A stretch of 39,893 nt of DNA from an uncultured Porphyromonadaceae bacterium (GCA_947175295.1 CAMWMK010000027.1:1-39893), one strand, 5' to 3'; positions 7,031-16,002 are shown, counted from the stretch's first letter. Numbers and translations: made by a program. The notes: a model not told the origin generated them from the letters alone.

Positions 7031-9454
7031 TCATCGCCATTCGAGCGATAGGTCGCGTATGAGGGTGGATGAGGGCCCTACGGAGCCGGTATGCTGGATG
7101 CAGAATCCCGTATTTGCGTCTATATCCACCGGGACACTGAGCTCTACTTTCTCCGCAACTCTCTGCCTGCCGGCGATGCGCGGAGCATCAGTATGGGCTG
7201 AAGCCTTGAGCATGCCGTCCTCGACGCCTACGTTTATGTGGCAGGACGTGCGGAAGCAGTCGCTTATCACTTCGTCGGAGATGACAGACGTCTGCCCTCC
7301 GTCATACCTTATCAGTGAAAACCTCACGGCTTTGTCGTAGTCGGGAGTGCGTTCGATGCGGAGCGCGTAGCCGTCGAGGCTTACGGGGTCAAACTTGACG
7401 CAGATGTCCATATACTGGGAAGTGGCGCTTCCGAAGCCCTGGCCGCCGCTTTTGGCCGGAGAGGCGATGAGAGACACCGACATGTCGCGGCAGGCGTCAC
7501 GGGCCGGCACATAGCTCATGCGGGCGCCCTTCTCGCTCTGCACCATGCCTAAGCCGGAGGAAGCGTCAAAACCCTTGCCGAAATACCATCCCGGGCCTTC
7601 GGCCGGCTTCCAGTCTACATGAGACGTGTCTGATGGCTTGAATACGTCGAAACTCCATACTCCGGGAATGCCCGGCTCGCGCTCCACTATGCTTACATCG
7701 CTGAAATCAGTGGCGAGCGTTGACTCCGGAAAAGCATCCACCATGGCCATATCCGAAATATCGAACACCTCCGACACTTCAAGGGGTCCGTATTTCGAAT
7801 CCTTGAATTTCGGGAAAACAACCGCCATGACTCCATATCCGAGTTCACCGGCCCGGGCACGGAAGGAGCGTCCCGACTCGGCATCGGATTCCGACATGAC
7901 GAGCACCCGGGGCTCTCCGTCCTCATCCATGACCCTGCACCACATGATACGGCTGGCGTCGTCGCCCTTTCCGCGGAGTGAATAGTCCACACGCAAACAT
8001 CCTGACTCTGCATCATAACCAACCGAAGGCTTCTTCCTGAATTTCGGTGCCTCCCGAAGCTTAGGCTCTATGGCTATAGTCTGTCTGCCGGTCAGCCCCC
8101 CTGAGTATGAGACCGGAATCTCAACATTCTTCACTGCGGGCTTGGAGTTTTCGGCTATGAACGAGAAAGTGTCCGGAGCAGCAGCCGGGTAGCCGCCCCA
8201 GAGAAGGGGAGTGGAAGCTACAGTAGCTTTGTCTCCGTCATTAAAAGGTTGAGGCCGGCTTACTTCTACCCTCAGAGCCACCGGAAGTCCGGTAAGGGGG
8301 GTGCCGGCAGCCGACGCGATTCCCGCAATCGAAGCATTCATCCCTTTCGGATCCCAACCGTCCGGGCCGTTGAGAAGATTAGGAAGGTTATAGAATGTCT
8401 TTCCCTCATGCTCTACCTTGTATGCATTGCGGAGCGGCGACCCGGAAAGAGAAGGCCCGAGTTGCGGGCGATCCCCGTCAATGATATACGGCTTGCCGTT
8501 GAGCGTCACGTTTTCCTGACGGCATATGACATCAGACGCATCACGGGTCCACTTGATATCGATGGGATTGTCGCAATGGAAGCGGGTGTCGATGACCGTC
8601 ACCTGTCCGGGCACTTTGGTGAAATACTGCACTCCCGATCCGAGGCATGTGATGTCGCAGTTTAGGAATACAGCCCCGGTCTCAGCTGTGGAATAGAAGG
8701 GCTTGCTGCTGAAGAATGTGAATTCGCAGTCGAGATAGACCGCCGATCCGGAGAGGGCATCGTCGGTGCATTCGAAATAGCATCTGTCGTAAAGGCTGCG
8801 GCGTGCGCCTACGAAGGGACAGAGGTTGAGCCGACTGATGAAACGGCAGTTTTCCGCCGACAGCCTGTCGGTGTCGTCACATATGCCTATCTGCGCCTGG
8901 ACGATGGCGTCCTTGCGCTTCTTACGGTTTTGGCTCGGATCGCGGGGATATTCGAGATCTACGTTGCAGTAATTTCCGAATGTCAGGCCCTTGAGGTCAA
9001 GGCTACGGCCCGTAAAGCCGAACATCGTGAAGTTTCCTACCGCACCCTGTGTCTGGCCGCGGTTGACGGCAAACACCACGTCCCGCGGATCGGAGGAAAG
9101 ACCTACGACGGAGAGTGTATCGCATCTGAGCCTTACGGCAAACGGAACGCCTCCCTTATCGCTGCGCACCGACGGATCATCGGGATCATCGAGCCAATAT
9201 ACTGATGGAGCCACGAGTAAGACAGCCTTGCGTCCCAGACTGTCGATTTTTGAGAAGGCCTCGGCAGGAGTGGCTGCGGCATCAGGGCAAGCGAAGAGTC
9301 CTTCGCGGTCGAGGAGGATGGTGTCTCCCCCTATATGGTGGATGGTGCCATTGTAGGAGATGGAACTCCGGGCATATGAAGTGGCGGCCGATACAAGGCC
9401 CAGGCAGAGTGCTGCCGTCATCTTCGATTTCAGTATTGTCGGTTTCGGCTTCAT
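7031..9454 (-). CDS. Secreted right-handed beta-helix protein, pectinesterase/pectate-lyase-like fold
   Basis: An 807-residue exported protein with a signal peptide (about residues 1-28; a shorter start at Met12 is possible). Residues about 35-330 have the short alternating strand pattern of a right-handed parallel beta-helix: RSLDLKGLTFGNYCNVDLEY, LSAENCRFISRLN, SGSAVYLDCEFTF, TGAVFLNCDITC. This pattern is found in pectin methylesterases and pectate lyases. The middle, about 390-500, looks like an Ig-like or fibronectin-like module. The last ~220 residues look like a beta-sandwich (SVSLIASPAK, YMDICVKFD, VDIDANTGFCIQHTG). I cannot identify a catalytic set with certainty, so the activity is not assigned. 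Its place next to a GH43 enzyme suggests a role in pectin or arabinan breakdown. Confidence 0.7.
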   Translation of the reverse strand: MKPKPTILKSKMTAALCLGLVSAATSYARSSISYNGTIHHIGGDTILLDREGLFACPDAAATPAEAFSKIDSLGRKAVLLVAPSVYWLDDPDDPSVRSDKGGVPFAVRLRCDTLSVVGLSSDPRDVVFAVNRGQTQGAVGNFTMFGFTGRSLDLKGLTFGNYCNVDLEYPRDPSQNRKKRKDAIVQAQIGICDDTDRLSAENCRFISRLNLCPFVGARRSLYDRCYFECTDDALSGSAVYLDCEFTFFSSKPFYSTAETGAVFLNCDITCLGSGVQYFTKVPGQVTVIDTRFHCDNPIDIKWTRDASDVICRQENVTLNGKPYIIDGDRPQLGPSLSGSPLRNAYKVEHEGKTFYNLPNLLNGPDGWDPKGMNASIAGIASAAGTPLTGLPVALRVEVSRPQPFNDGDKATVASTPLLWGGYPAAAPDTFSFIAENSKPAVKNVEIPVSYSGGLTGRQTIAIEPKLREAPKFRKKPSVGYDAESGCLRVDYSLRGKGDDASRIMWCRVMDEDGEPRVLVMSESDAESGRSFRARAGELGYGVMAVVFPKFKDSKYGPLEVSEVFDISDMAMVDAFPESTLATDFSDVSIVEREPGIPGVWSFDVFKPSDTSHVDWKPAEGPGWYFGKGFDASSGLGMVQSEKGARMSYVPARDACRDMSVSLIASPAKSGGQGFGSATSQYMDICVKFDPVSLDGYALRIERTPDYDKAVRFSLIRYDGGQTSVISDEVISDCFRTSCHINVGVEDGMLKASAHTDAPRIAGRQRVAEKVELSVPVDIDANTGFCIQHTGSVGPSSTLIRDLSLEWR

Positions 9455-9480
9455 GAAGGCTGATTTCGGTTAATTCAATG

Positions 9481-9512
9481 CAAAGTTATGAAAAAATAAC
9501 GTCATATGCAAA
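9481..9512 (-). promoter_or_regulatory. Promoter of the beta-helix gene
   Basis: On the minus strand, TTTG (9512-9509), a 20-base spacer and TAACTTTG (9488-9481) match the Bacteroidetes consensus. Transcription should start near 9477, about 23 bases before the ATG. It stands back to back with the alcohol dehydrogenase promoter, with 8 bases between the two -33 boxes. Confidence 0.72.
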
Positions 9513-9520
9513 TACGGGAT

Positions 9521-9551
9521 TTTGCAGAATGGGAATAAATGAGTAATTTTG
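9521..9551 (+). promoter_or_regulatory. Promoter of the iron-type alcohol dehydrogenase
   Basis: TTTG (9521-9524), a 19-base spacer and TAATTTTG (9544-9551) match the consensus. Transcription should start near 9555, leaving an untranslated leader of about 105 bases before the ATG at 9660. The leader contains a small inverted repeat (ATGCCG/CGGCAT). Confidence 0.72.
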
Positions 9552-9659
9552 CATACGGCAATGCCGATGCCCGGCATGAGCAAGTGAAGATACTTCTTCA
9601 GAAGGCTTGGGAAGAGGGCGTCAATCGGTATGCCGAGAACTTAAATCAAGATACAAGAT

Positions 9660-10829
9660 ATGAACAACTTTGTGTTTTTTCCCGCTACGAAGTATGTCTT
9701 CGGGCGAGGAGTGGAGAATAAGGCAGCCGATGAGCTCAAGGCCTTCGGCATGAAGAAGCCCCTCATAGTATACGGCAAGGGATCGGTAGTAAGGTCCGGT
9801 CTTCTCGACCGGGTTAAGAAAAGTCTTGAAGATGCCGGCATACCCTATGCCGAACTGGGAGGCGTGCAGCCCAACCCCGTCGACTCCAAGGTGTATGAAG
9901 GCATAGAGCTGGCAAAGCGGGAAGGAATCGACTCTGTGCTCGCAGTAGGAGGCGGAAGCGCCATAGACACCGCCAAGGCCATAGCTGCCGCCATGCCCTA
10001 CGACGGTGACTTCTGGGATTTCTACTGCGGCAAAGCCAGAGTTACGAAAGCCCTTCCGGTAGGAGTGGTGCTGACAATTCCCGCTGCGGGCAGCGAAGGC
10101 TCCGGCAACACAGTCATCACCAAGCTCGACGGGCTTCATAAGCTCGGAATGGGCAGCGACGTGCTGCGTCCGAAGTTCGCCCTTATGAATCCCGAGCTCA
10201 CATTCACCCTGCCTCCTTATCAGACGGCTGCCGGAATCACCGACATGATGGCCCACATCATGGAGCGTTACTTCTCCAATACACCGAATGTGGAGATAAC
10301 GGACAGGGTTGCGGAAGGAGTACTGAAGGCAATCATCACGGAGGCCCCGAAAGTGATAGCCGATCCGGAGGATTACGATGCCAGGGCCAACATCATGTGG
10401 AGCGGGACTCTTGCCCACAACGGCGTATGCAGCGGCGGCCGCGAGGAAGACTGGGCCACACATGGCTTGGAGCACGAGCTTAGCGCCGTGTATGACGTGA
10501 CGCACGGAGCCGGTCTCGCAGTGATGTTCCCTGCCTGGATGACATATGCCATGCAGGAGAATCCGGGAAAGCTCGCTCAGTTCGCCCGCCGGGTGTTTGA
10601 CATCGAGGAGGCCGACGACCGGAAGGCAGCTGCCCTCGGAATCGAGGCTTTGAAGAAGTTCCTCTCCTCGATTGGTATGCCCGTCAGCATGAAAGAGTTG
10701 GGTGTGGAGAATCCCGACTGCGCACTGCTTGCAGATAAGGTAACGGAAAACAAGGGCGCCGTCTTCGGCAACTATATAAAGATAGACCGCGATACCGCTC
10801 GCAAGATATATGAGATAGCTGCCCGATAA
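9660..10829 (+). CDS. Iron-containing alcohol dehydrogenase (butanol dehydrogenase-like)
   Basis: A 389-residue cytoplasmic group III NAD(P)H-dependent alcohol dehydrogenase, reducing aldehydes to alcohols or the reverse. It begins with FVFFPATKYVFGRGVE, typical of the BDH/YqhD branch. The nucleotide-binding GGGSAIDTAKAIA is at about residues 98-110. The metal-binding helix PPYQTAAGITDMMAHIME is at about 184-201. The iron histidines are in THGLEHE and THGAGLAV. Length is normal and nothing is missing. It is transcribed alone from a good promoter and ends at a strong bidirectional terminator. The natural substrate is unknown; the divergent neighbour is a polysaccharide-degradation gene. A fermentative or aldehyde-detoxifying role is likely by family. 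Confidence 0.92.
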   Translation: MNNFVFFPATKYVFGRGVENKAADELKAFGMKKPLIVYGKGSVVRSGLLDRVKKSLEDAGIPYAELGGVQPNPVDSKVYEGIELAKREGIDSVLAVGGGSAIDTAKAIAAAMPYDGDFWDFYCGKARVTKALPVGVVLTIPAAGSEGSGNTVITKLDGLHKLGMGSDVLRPKFALMNPELTFTLPPYQTAAGITDMMAHIMERYFSNTPNVEITDRVAEGVLKAIITEAPKVIADPEDYDARANIMWSGTLAHNGVCSGGREEDWATHGLEHELSAVYDVTHGAGLAVMFPAWMTYAMQENPGKLAQFARRVFDIEEADDRKAAALGIEALKKFLSSIGMPVSMKELGVENPDCALLADKVTENKGAVFGNYIKIDRDTARKIYEIAAR

Positions 10830-10852
10830 GGGAAAATACAATATATATATAG

Positions 10853-10891
10853 CATAAGGGAGGCGACGCACCGTGCATCGCCTCCCTTATG
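10853..10891. terminator. Bidirectional terminator between the dehydrogenase and trkH
   Basis: A perfect 14-bp stem (CATAAGGGAGGCGA with TCGCCTCCCTTATG) and an 11-base loop sit between two convergent genes. On the plus strand it is followed by GGTTTTATCT. On the minus strand it is followed by a T/A-rich run. Confidence 0.88.
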
Positions 10892-10910
10892 GTTTTATCT
10901 CATTACGCTT

Positions 10911-12395
10911 TCACTTCTTCCAGAAAGCCGGAGTGAAGAGGAGGAGGACGGTGTAGAGTTCAAGACGCCCTATAAGCATGATGAAGCTGAGTATCCATTT
11001 CGCGGCATTGGGCAGCAGGGCGAAGCAAGTGCCTCCTCCCTGCACTTCTGTGCCCATTCCGGCGTTGGAGATAGAGGATAGGGCATAATAGAAGCTATCG
11101 TCGAAATCCACACCGAGCACTGTAAGGAGGAATCCGCCTACGAAAATCACCAGGAAATAAAGGGCGATGAAGGCCAGTACCTTCATTACTATGACGTAGG
11201 AAGTGCCTTTGCCGTTTACAGTCACTGTCTTCACCGCAGAAGGATACATCGTGCGGTACATCTCGTTCTGCAGAAACTTGAAGAAGATGATGAAGCGGTC
11301 GATCTTGGCTCCGCCTGATGTGCTTCCGGCGCAGCCGCCTACCGCCATGAAGATGAGCATCACCACGTAAGGCACCGCTCCCCACTGGCTGAAGTGGGGC
11401 ACTACGAGACCGGTGGAAGTAAGGATCGATACGCTTTGGAAAAGGGGGATGATGGTCAGTTCCTGCCATCCGTGGGCGTGGTGCTTCCCGATGATGGATA
11501 TGGTGAACACCACATATCCGAAAAGAATCGTGATGCAAAACCATTTGAAGGCGTCGTTGTGGAAAAGCTTCTTCCAGTCTCCGTAGACTGAGGCGAAAAT
11601 CAGGTTGAAGTTGACGCCGCCGATAAACATGAACACCGTCAGGATGATGATGATGTAGGGGCTGTTCCAGTCGCGGATACTCATGTCGGAAGTGGAGAAG
11701 CCTCCCGTTGACATCGTGGAAAGCCCATGGCAAATGGCCTCGAACAGGTTCATCCTGGAGACCCACAGCATGACGATACATGCCAGTGTGAGGCATATGT
11801 AGATAGCCCACAATGATTTTGCTGTGTTGCTTACCCGCGGGCGCAGCTTGTCGTGGGTGATTCCCGTCACTTCCTCGTTAAACATCAGCATTCCACCCTT
11901 ATTGTTGAGCATGGGCACTACGGCAAGGGTGAAGAGAATGATTCCGAGACCGCCGATCCACTGCAGGAGGCAACGCCAAAGCAGAAGGGAATGCGGCACG
12001 TGCTGAAGCGAGTCGAGCACGGAGGCCCCGGTGGTGGTGAATCCGCTCATGGTCTCGAAGAAAGCGTCTGTCACCGACTTATGGGTGCCGCACAGCAGGA
12101 ATGGAAGCATGCCGAAGAGGGAAAGGATGATCCAGATCAGCGAAGTGAGCATTATGGCCTCCCTTTTTCCCATGTCCTTGCTCTTCGGACGCAGGCTCAT
12201 CAGGCAAATTCCACTGCCGAGAGTGATCAGCATGGAGATCAGTATAGGCTTGATCTCCGAATCTCCGTAGATCATGGCGGTGACGAGGGGAAAGGTCATG
12301 AAGCCGGTGAGCACCATGAGAAGCCAGCCTATAGTGCGCAGGAGCATGCGCAGATTGATATAGGCGTTGGGTTTGAATTTTCTTAATTGAACCAC
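10911..12395 (-). CDS. trkH: Trk-type potassium uptake channel subunit
   Basis: A 494-residue inner-membrane K+ transporter subunit of the TrkH/KtrB superfamily. It has four membrane-pore-membrane repeats, and each pore loop can be seen by its selectivity-filter remnant: TTTGAS, STGGFS, TSTGLV and SNAGMG, each preceded by a helical hairpin. It works with the cytoplasmic TrkA ring encoded just upstream. The start is a GTG at 12393-12395, which makes a 13-base overlap with the end of trkA and indicates translational coupling. A later ATG (Met17) is possible but would cut conserved N-terminal residues. It is the last gene of the operon and is followed by a strong terminator. Confidence 0.94.
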   Translation of the reverse strand: MVQLRKFKPNAYINLRMLLRTIGWLLMVLTGFMTFPLVTAMIYGDSEIKPILISMLITLGSGICLMSLRPKSKDMGKREAIMLTSLIWIILSLFGMLPFLLCGTHKSVTDAFFETMSGFTTTGASVLDSLQHVPHSLLLWRCLLQWIGGLGIILFTLAVVPMLNNKGGMLMFNEEVTGITHDKLRPRVSNTAKSLWAIYICLTLACIVMLWVSRMNLFEAICHGLSTMSTGGFSTSDMSIRDWNSPYIIIILTVFMFIGGVNFNLIFASVYGDWKKLFHNDAFKWFCITILFGYVVFTISIIGKHHAHGWQELTIIPLFQSVSILTSTGLVVPHFSQWGAVPYVVMLIFMAVGGCAGSTSGGAKIDRFIIFFKFLQNEMYRTMYPSAVKTVTVNGKGTSYVIVMKVLAFIALYFLVIFVGGFLLTVLGVDFDDSFYYALSSISNAGMGTEVQGGGTCFALLPNAAKWILSFIMLIGRLELYTVLLLFTPAFWKK

Positions 12396-13720
12396 TTTTC
12401 AATCTTTGAGATATTGCCGGAGAGGCAGAACACCACTACCTTATCGCCGGGATATATATGGGTCATACCGCTTATCAGCTCCGCCTTGCCGTCGGTGCGG
12501 ATGAGCGCTGCCAGAGTCATGCCCCAGGGGAGATTCAGGTCTTTGACGGCAGCCTTGGTGATCTTGGCCTTGGCCTTCACATCCAACTCGCACACCTCGG
12601 CATCGGCAAGGGCGAGGAATTTTGAGTTGGTCTCGTCGGAATCGAGAAGAATCTGGAAAATGCTTGAGGAGGCCATCAGTTTCTTATTGATCGAAGTGCC
12701 TATGTTGAGGCTTTCGGCCACACTGTAGAACTGAAGGTTCTCCACGTCGGCGATCGTCTTCGGCACTCCGAAATCCTTTGCCGTGAGGCATGAAAGGATA
12801 TTGGTCTCGGATTTGGAGGTGAGGGCCATGAAGGCGTCATACTGATAGATGTTGTTTTCGCGGAGCACCTCTACATCCCGTCCGTCGCCGCAGATCACCT
12901 CGACCTCGGGCACTTCTGTGGCGAGGTATTCGCATCGTTCGCGGTCGATGTCGATCACTCGAATATTGTACTTGTCGTGGAAGGCATAGCAGAAGCGCAG
13001 TGCTATCTGGCTTCCTCCCATGATGAAGACTTTCTTTATGACGCGTTTCTTCTTACCGCAAAGATCGCGCAATTCCTCCACATATTCCGGTGTGGTGATG
13101 AAATATACTATATCGTCTTTCTCGATGGAGTCGTTGCCGCCCGGGATCACGGTCTCCGCATTCCGCTTGATGGCGGAGACGTGGAAGTGATGGGCTGAGA
13201 CGGGAAGGTCGCGGAGCTTGAGGCCGCAAAGGCGCGAGTCGTCGCGGATCTTCACTCCGATCAGGATCAGCTGTCCGCCCCCCATCTCGGCCCAATAGCG
13301 GGCCCAGTTGTGGGAAAGGGAAAGGTCGATGGCCTTGGCTGCGAGATCTTCCGGATATATCAGCGTGTCGATGCCGAGTTCCTTGAGGATTATCCGGTTG
13401 TCTTTCTGCATGAACTCATAGTTGTCGATACGGGCTACTGTCTTTCTGACTCCGAGTTTCTTGGCGATTGAGCATGAAGTGATGTTGCGTGTCTCGAAAG
13501 GGGTTACGGCGATATAGAGCTCGGCATCGTTGATGCCGGCCCTCCTCATGGTCTCAAACGAAGACGTGGAGCCGCAGAGTGTCATCAGATTGTAGTGCGA
13601 GTCGATGGAGTCGAGCTTCTGCTGGTCGCTGTCGATGAGTATGATGTCCTGATTCTCATTGCTGAGCATCTTGGCGAGGTGGGTGCCCACCTCGCCGGCT
13701 CCTGCTATAATGATTTTCAT
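12383..13720 (-). CDS. trkA: Trk system potassium transporter regulatory subunit
   Basis: A 445-residue cytoplasmic protein with two RCK units, each a Rossmann NAD(H)-binding domain followed by a C-terminal TrkA_C domain. The first nucleotide-binding loop is IIAGAGEVGTHLA at 3-15, with the acidic ribose-binding residue in ILIDSD. The second begins at about residue 230 (VFIMGGSQIALRFCYAF), and VIDIDRERCEYL follows. It gates the TrkH channel in response to nucleotide binding. It overlaps trkH by 13 bases and lies 12 bases after dxs, so all three are clearly one transcript. Full length with no unusual features. Confidence 0.95.
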   Translation of the reverse strand: MKIIIAGAGEVGTHLAKMLSNENQDIILIDSDQQKLDSIDSHYNLMTLCGSTSSFETMRRAGINDAELYIAVTPFETRNITSCSIAKKLGVRKTVARIDNYEFMQKDNRIILKELGIDTLIYPEDLAAKAIDLSLSHNWARYWAEMGGGQLILIGVKIRDDSRLCGLKLRDLPVSAHHFHVSAIKRNAETVIPGGNDSIEKDDIVYFITTPEYVEELRDLCGKKKRVIKKVFIMGGSQIALRFCYAFHDKYNIRVIDIDRERCEYLATEVPEVEVICGDGRDVEVLRENNIYQYDAFMALTSKSETNILSCLTAKDFGVPKTIADVENLQFYSVAESLNIGTSINKKLMASSSIFQILLDSDETNSKFLALADAEVCELDVKAKAKITKAAVKDLNLPWGMTLAALIRTDGKAELISGMTHIYPGDKVVVFCLSGNISKIEKWFN

Positions 13721-13732
13721 AGAGGCGCTTGT

Positions 13733-15682
13733 TTAGGATTCAACTGCGGCGAGCTCCATCACGGCGGATGCTATGCCTTCAGCATCGTAGCCGCAGTCGT
13801 GCTTGAGTTCCGCCACGCTGCCGTGTGCCACCCACCGGTCGGGCGCTCCAAGGATGCGGATGTCGATGTCGGCATGATGGTCGCGACACCACTCGGTGAC
13901 TGCGGATCCGAAGCCGCCGGCGGCCACGCCGTCTTCCACTGTCACTATGGCCCGATGGGTGGAGGCAATGTGGCGGAGGAGATCGGTGTCGAGCGGTTTC
14001 ACCCATATCATGTCGTAGAGGTCGGCCTTCACTCCTTTATCCTTAAGGACATTGAGTGCCTTGCGGGCCTCATGAAGCAGGGGGCCTACGGTAAGCACGG
14101 CTATGTCGGCACCTTCCTCCACGGCTGCGACGCGCCCTTTGCCAATGGGAATCTCCTTCATCTCGGTCTGCCAGTCTTTGACCGTGGCCTTTCCCCTGGG
14201 ATAGCGGATAGCCATCGGACCGTCGGAATGAAGTGACGTGAACATGAGGTTGCGCAGGGTCTCCTCGTCGGCAGGCACCGCTATCCTCATATTGGGTATG
14301 CATCGGAGATATGCGATGTCGAGGAGTCCGTGGTGAGTCACTCCGTCTTCCCCTACGAGACCGGCGCGGTCGATGCAGAAAGTCACCGGTAGGCCCTGTA
14401 TGCAGACGTCGTTGACTATATTGTCGTAGGCCCTCTGGAGGAAGGTGGAGTATATGGCGGTGAACGGTCGTTTGCCGCCTGTAGCGAGTCCTGCGGAGAA
14501 TGTCACTGCGTGTCCTTCCGATATGCCTACGTCGAAAGTGCGGTGAGGAAACTCCTCCATCATCCTTGAGATAGAGGTGCCGCTGAGCATTGCAGCCGTC
14601 ACTCCCATCACCCGGTCGTCTTTCCGGGCGAGCTCTACGAGGGTGCGTCCGAACACTTCCTGCCAGGGTAGGGGGCTGTCTTTGGAGTCCTTGCATATCT
14701 TCTCTCCGGTCTCCGGATCGAATAGGCCGGGCGCATGCCATTTGGCCGGATTCTCCTCAGCCGGGCGGTAGCCTTTTCCTTTTATGGTGTGCAGATGCAG
14801 CAGACGTGGGGTCTGCATGTCCTTGATATCGTTGAGTATCTTGACGATTTTTATCACGTCGTGCCCGTCAAACGGACCGAAATACCTTATATTCAGCCCC
14901 TCGAAGATGTTCTGCTTTCCGCTGACGAGGCTTTTGACGGAGTTGGCGAATCTCTGTATGCGGCCTTTCCCTTCTTCCGTCACCACTCCCTTTCGCCTGA
15001 ACGCGTTGTAGAGTTTCGACCGCCATTTGTTGTAGCCGGCCGAGGTCGACATCTCTGAAAGATATGCGTGAAGGGCACCTACGTTGGCGTCGATGCTCAT
15101 CTCGTTGTCATTCAGGATGATGAGAAGGTTATTGGGGTTGTTGGCCACATTATTTAGTCCTTCGAAGGCCAGTCCACCGGAAATGGAGGCGTCGCCTATG
15201 ACGGCAACTGTCCTGGCGTTTTCCTTGCCGGGAGTGTTTCGGTCGGCTATAGCCCTGCCGAGAGCGGCCGAAATCGAATTTGAAGCGTGTCCCGTGACGA
15301 AAGTGTCATGTTCCGACTCAAGAGGGGAGGGGAATCCACTGATGCCCCCCTTTTTCCTCTGGTTGACGAAAGCGTCGCGGCGTCCGGTGAGGATCTTGTG
15401 GGCGTATGCCTGGTGTCCGACATCCCAGAAAAGATGGTCGGAGGGTGTATCGTAGACGTAATGGAGAGCAACGATTATGTCTACCGCGCCCATGCTTGAG
15501 GCGAAATGTCCGGGGTTGACCGAAAGATGGTCGATAAGGAAGCGCCGGATGTCGGCGCATAACTCCGGCAGCTGGTCGAGGCGTAAGGCACGCACATCGG
15601 CCGGCGATGAGATCGCATCCAGAAGGCCATAGCCTGAAGTTCCGGGCGATTGGGTAGGAGTAGATGCTGAATCCTGTTTCAT
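13733..15682 (-). CDS. dxs: 1-deoxy-D-xylulose-5-phosphate synthase
   Basis: A thiamine-diphosphate enzyme that condenses pyruvate and glyceraldehyde-3-phosphate, the first step of the MEP isoprenoid pathway. The cofactor region has SSMGAVDIIVALHYVYDTP, VGHQAYAHKILTGR and GDASISGGLAFEGLNN, then ILNDNEMSI. GISEGHAVTFSAGLA carries the catalytic glutamate of the pyrimidine domain. A transketolase C-terminal domain finishes the protein. I place the start at Met in MKQDSASTPTQS (15682), giving 649 residues. The longer frame from 15733 would add 17 unconserved residues and overlap the upstream small gene. It is part of an operon with trkA and trkH downstream and a small membrane protein upstream. 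Confidence 0.95.
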   Translation of the reverse strand: MKQDSASTPTQSPGTSGYGLLDAISSPADVRALRLDQLPELCADIRRFLIDHLSVNPGHFASSMGAVDIIVALHYVYDTPSDHLFWDVGHQAYAHKILTGRRDAFVNQRKKGGISGFPSPLESEHDTFVTGHASNSISAALGRAIADRNTPGKENARTVAVIGDASISGGLAFEGLNNVANNPNNLLIILNDNEMSIDANVGALHAYLSEMSTSAGYNKWRSKLYNAFRRKGVVTEEGKGRIQRFANSVKSLVSGKQNIFEGLNIRYFGPFDGHDVIKIVKILNDIKDMQTPRLLHLHTIKGKGYRPAEENPAKWHAPGLFDPETGEKICKDSKDSPLPWQEVFGRTLVELARKDDRVMGVTAAMLSGTSISRMMEEFPHRTFDVGISEGHAVTFSAGLATGGKRPFTAIYSTFLQRAYDNIVNDVCIQGLPVTFCIDRAGLVGEDGVTHHGLLDIAYLRCIPNMRIAVPADEETLRNLMFTSLHSDGPMAIRYPRGKATVKDWQTEMKEIPIGKGRVAAVEEGADIAVLTVGPLLHEARKALNVLKDKGVKADLYDMIWVKPLDTDLLRHIASTHRAIVTVEDGVAAGGFGSAVTEWCRDHHADIDIRILGAPDRWVAHGSVAELKHDCGYDAEGIASAVMELAAVES

Positions 15683-15689
15683 GCTTATG

Positions 15690-15890
15690 CTAATTCTTAC
15701 CGCCCCTGAAGTATTTCTTATAAAGGGGCACAAAAATGATGATGCCGCTCATAGCCGCTATCAGGATGTTTTTCAGGTTGAATCCGTCGGCGGAAGTGAG
15801 CAGCCCCACACATAGCCACACCCATAGGAGGGCGAGCACTGCGAGTCCTGCGATTCTTGTTGGTTTCATTTTCAAATGCGAAGTTAACAT
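15690..15890 (-). CDS. Small two-helix membrane protein upstream of dxs
   Basis: A 66-residue protein (59 if the ATG at 15869, MKPTRIAG, is used) with two hydrophobic segments: IAGLAVLALLWVWLCVGLL and NILIAAMSGIIIFVPLY. They are joined by a short loop (TSADGFNLK), and the tail is basic (KKYFRGGKN). It is predicted to be an inner-membrane hairpin. I do not recognise the family and assign no function. It is the first gene of the dxs-trkA-trkH operon, ending 7 bases before dxs, and is divergent from ftsK. Its coding potential rests on clean length, membrane pattern and tight spacing. Confidence 0.6.
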   Translation of the reverse strand: MLTSHLKMKPTRIAGLAVLALLWVWLCVGLLTSADGFNLKNILIAAMSGIIIFVPLYKKYFRGGKN

Positions 15891-15895
15891 TTTTT

Positions 15896-15929
15896 TTTGA
15901 TATAATCCCGTTTTTTTTTACTAATTTTG
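15896..15929 (+). promoter_or_regulatory. Probable promoter of ftsK
   Basis: The -7 box TAATTTTG (15922-15929) is a full match. TTTG at 15896-15899 lies 22 bases upstream, at the long end of the usual spacing. Transcription should start near 15933, about 70 bases before the ftsK ATG. Confidence 0.6.
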
Positions 15930-16002
15930 CATTTCTATATCGGAGACGGCGAGAAAAAGCCCTCTCAATAACTAAACATATCCCTTTTGAGACACACTAC
16001 AT

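Noticed and set aside
9539..9721. 60-codon frame just before the alcohol dehydrogenase gene
   Set aside because: Its ATG lies upstream of the -7 box, so the start would not be in the mRNA, and its end overlaps the dehydrogenase in another frame.
9621..10871. 416-codon minus-strand frame opposite the alcohol dehydrogenase gene
   Set aside because: It is a shadow of a well-recognised dehydrogenase and runs through the bidirectional terminator; no family pattern is seen.
15683..15733. Upstream start of dxs at 15733
   Set aside because: The extra 17 residues are unconserved and overlap the small membrane protein gene; the ATG at 15682 gives the usual N-terminus and a clean 7-base gap.
15901..15906. 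TATAAT box before ftsK
   Set aside because: An E. coli-type -10 box is not what Bacteroidetes primary sigma reads, and no matching -35 is present; the TAATTTTG box nearby fits better.
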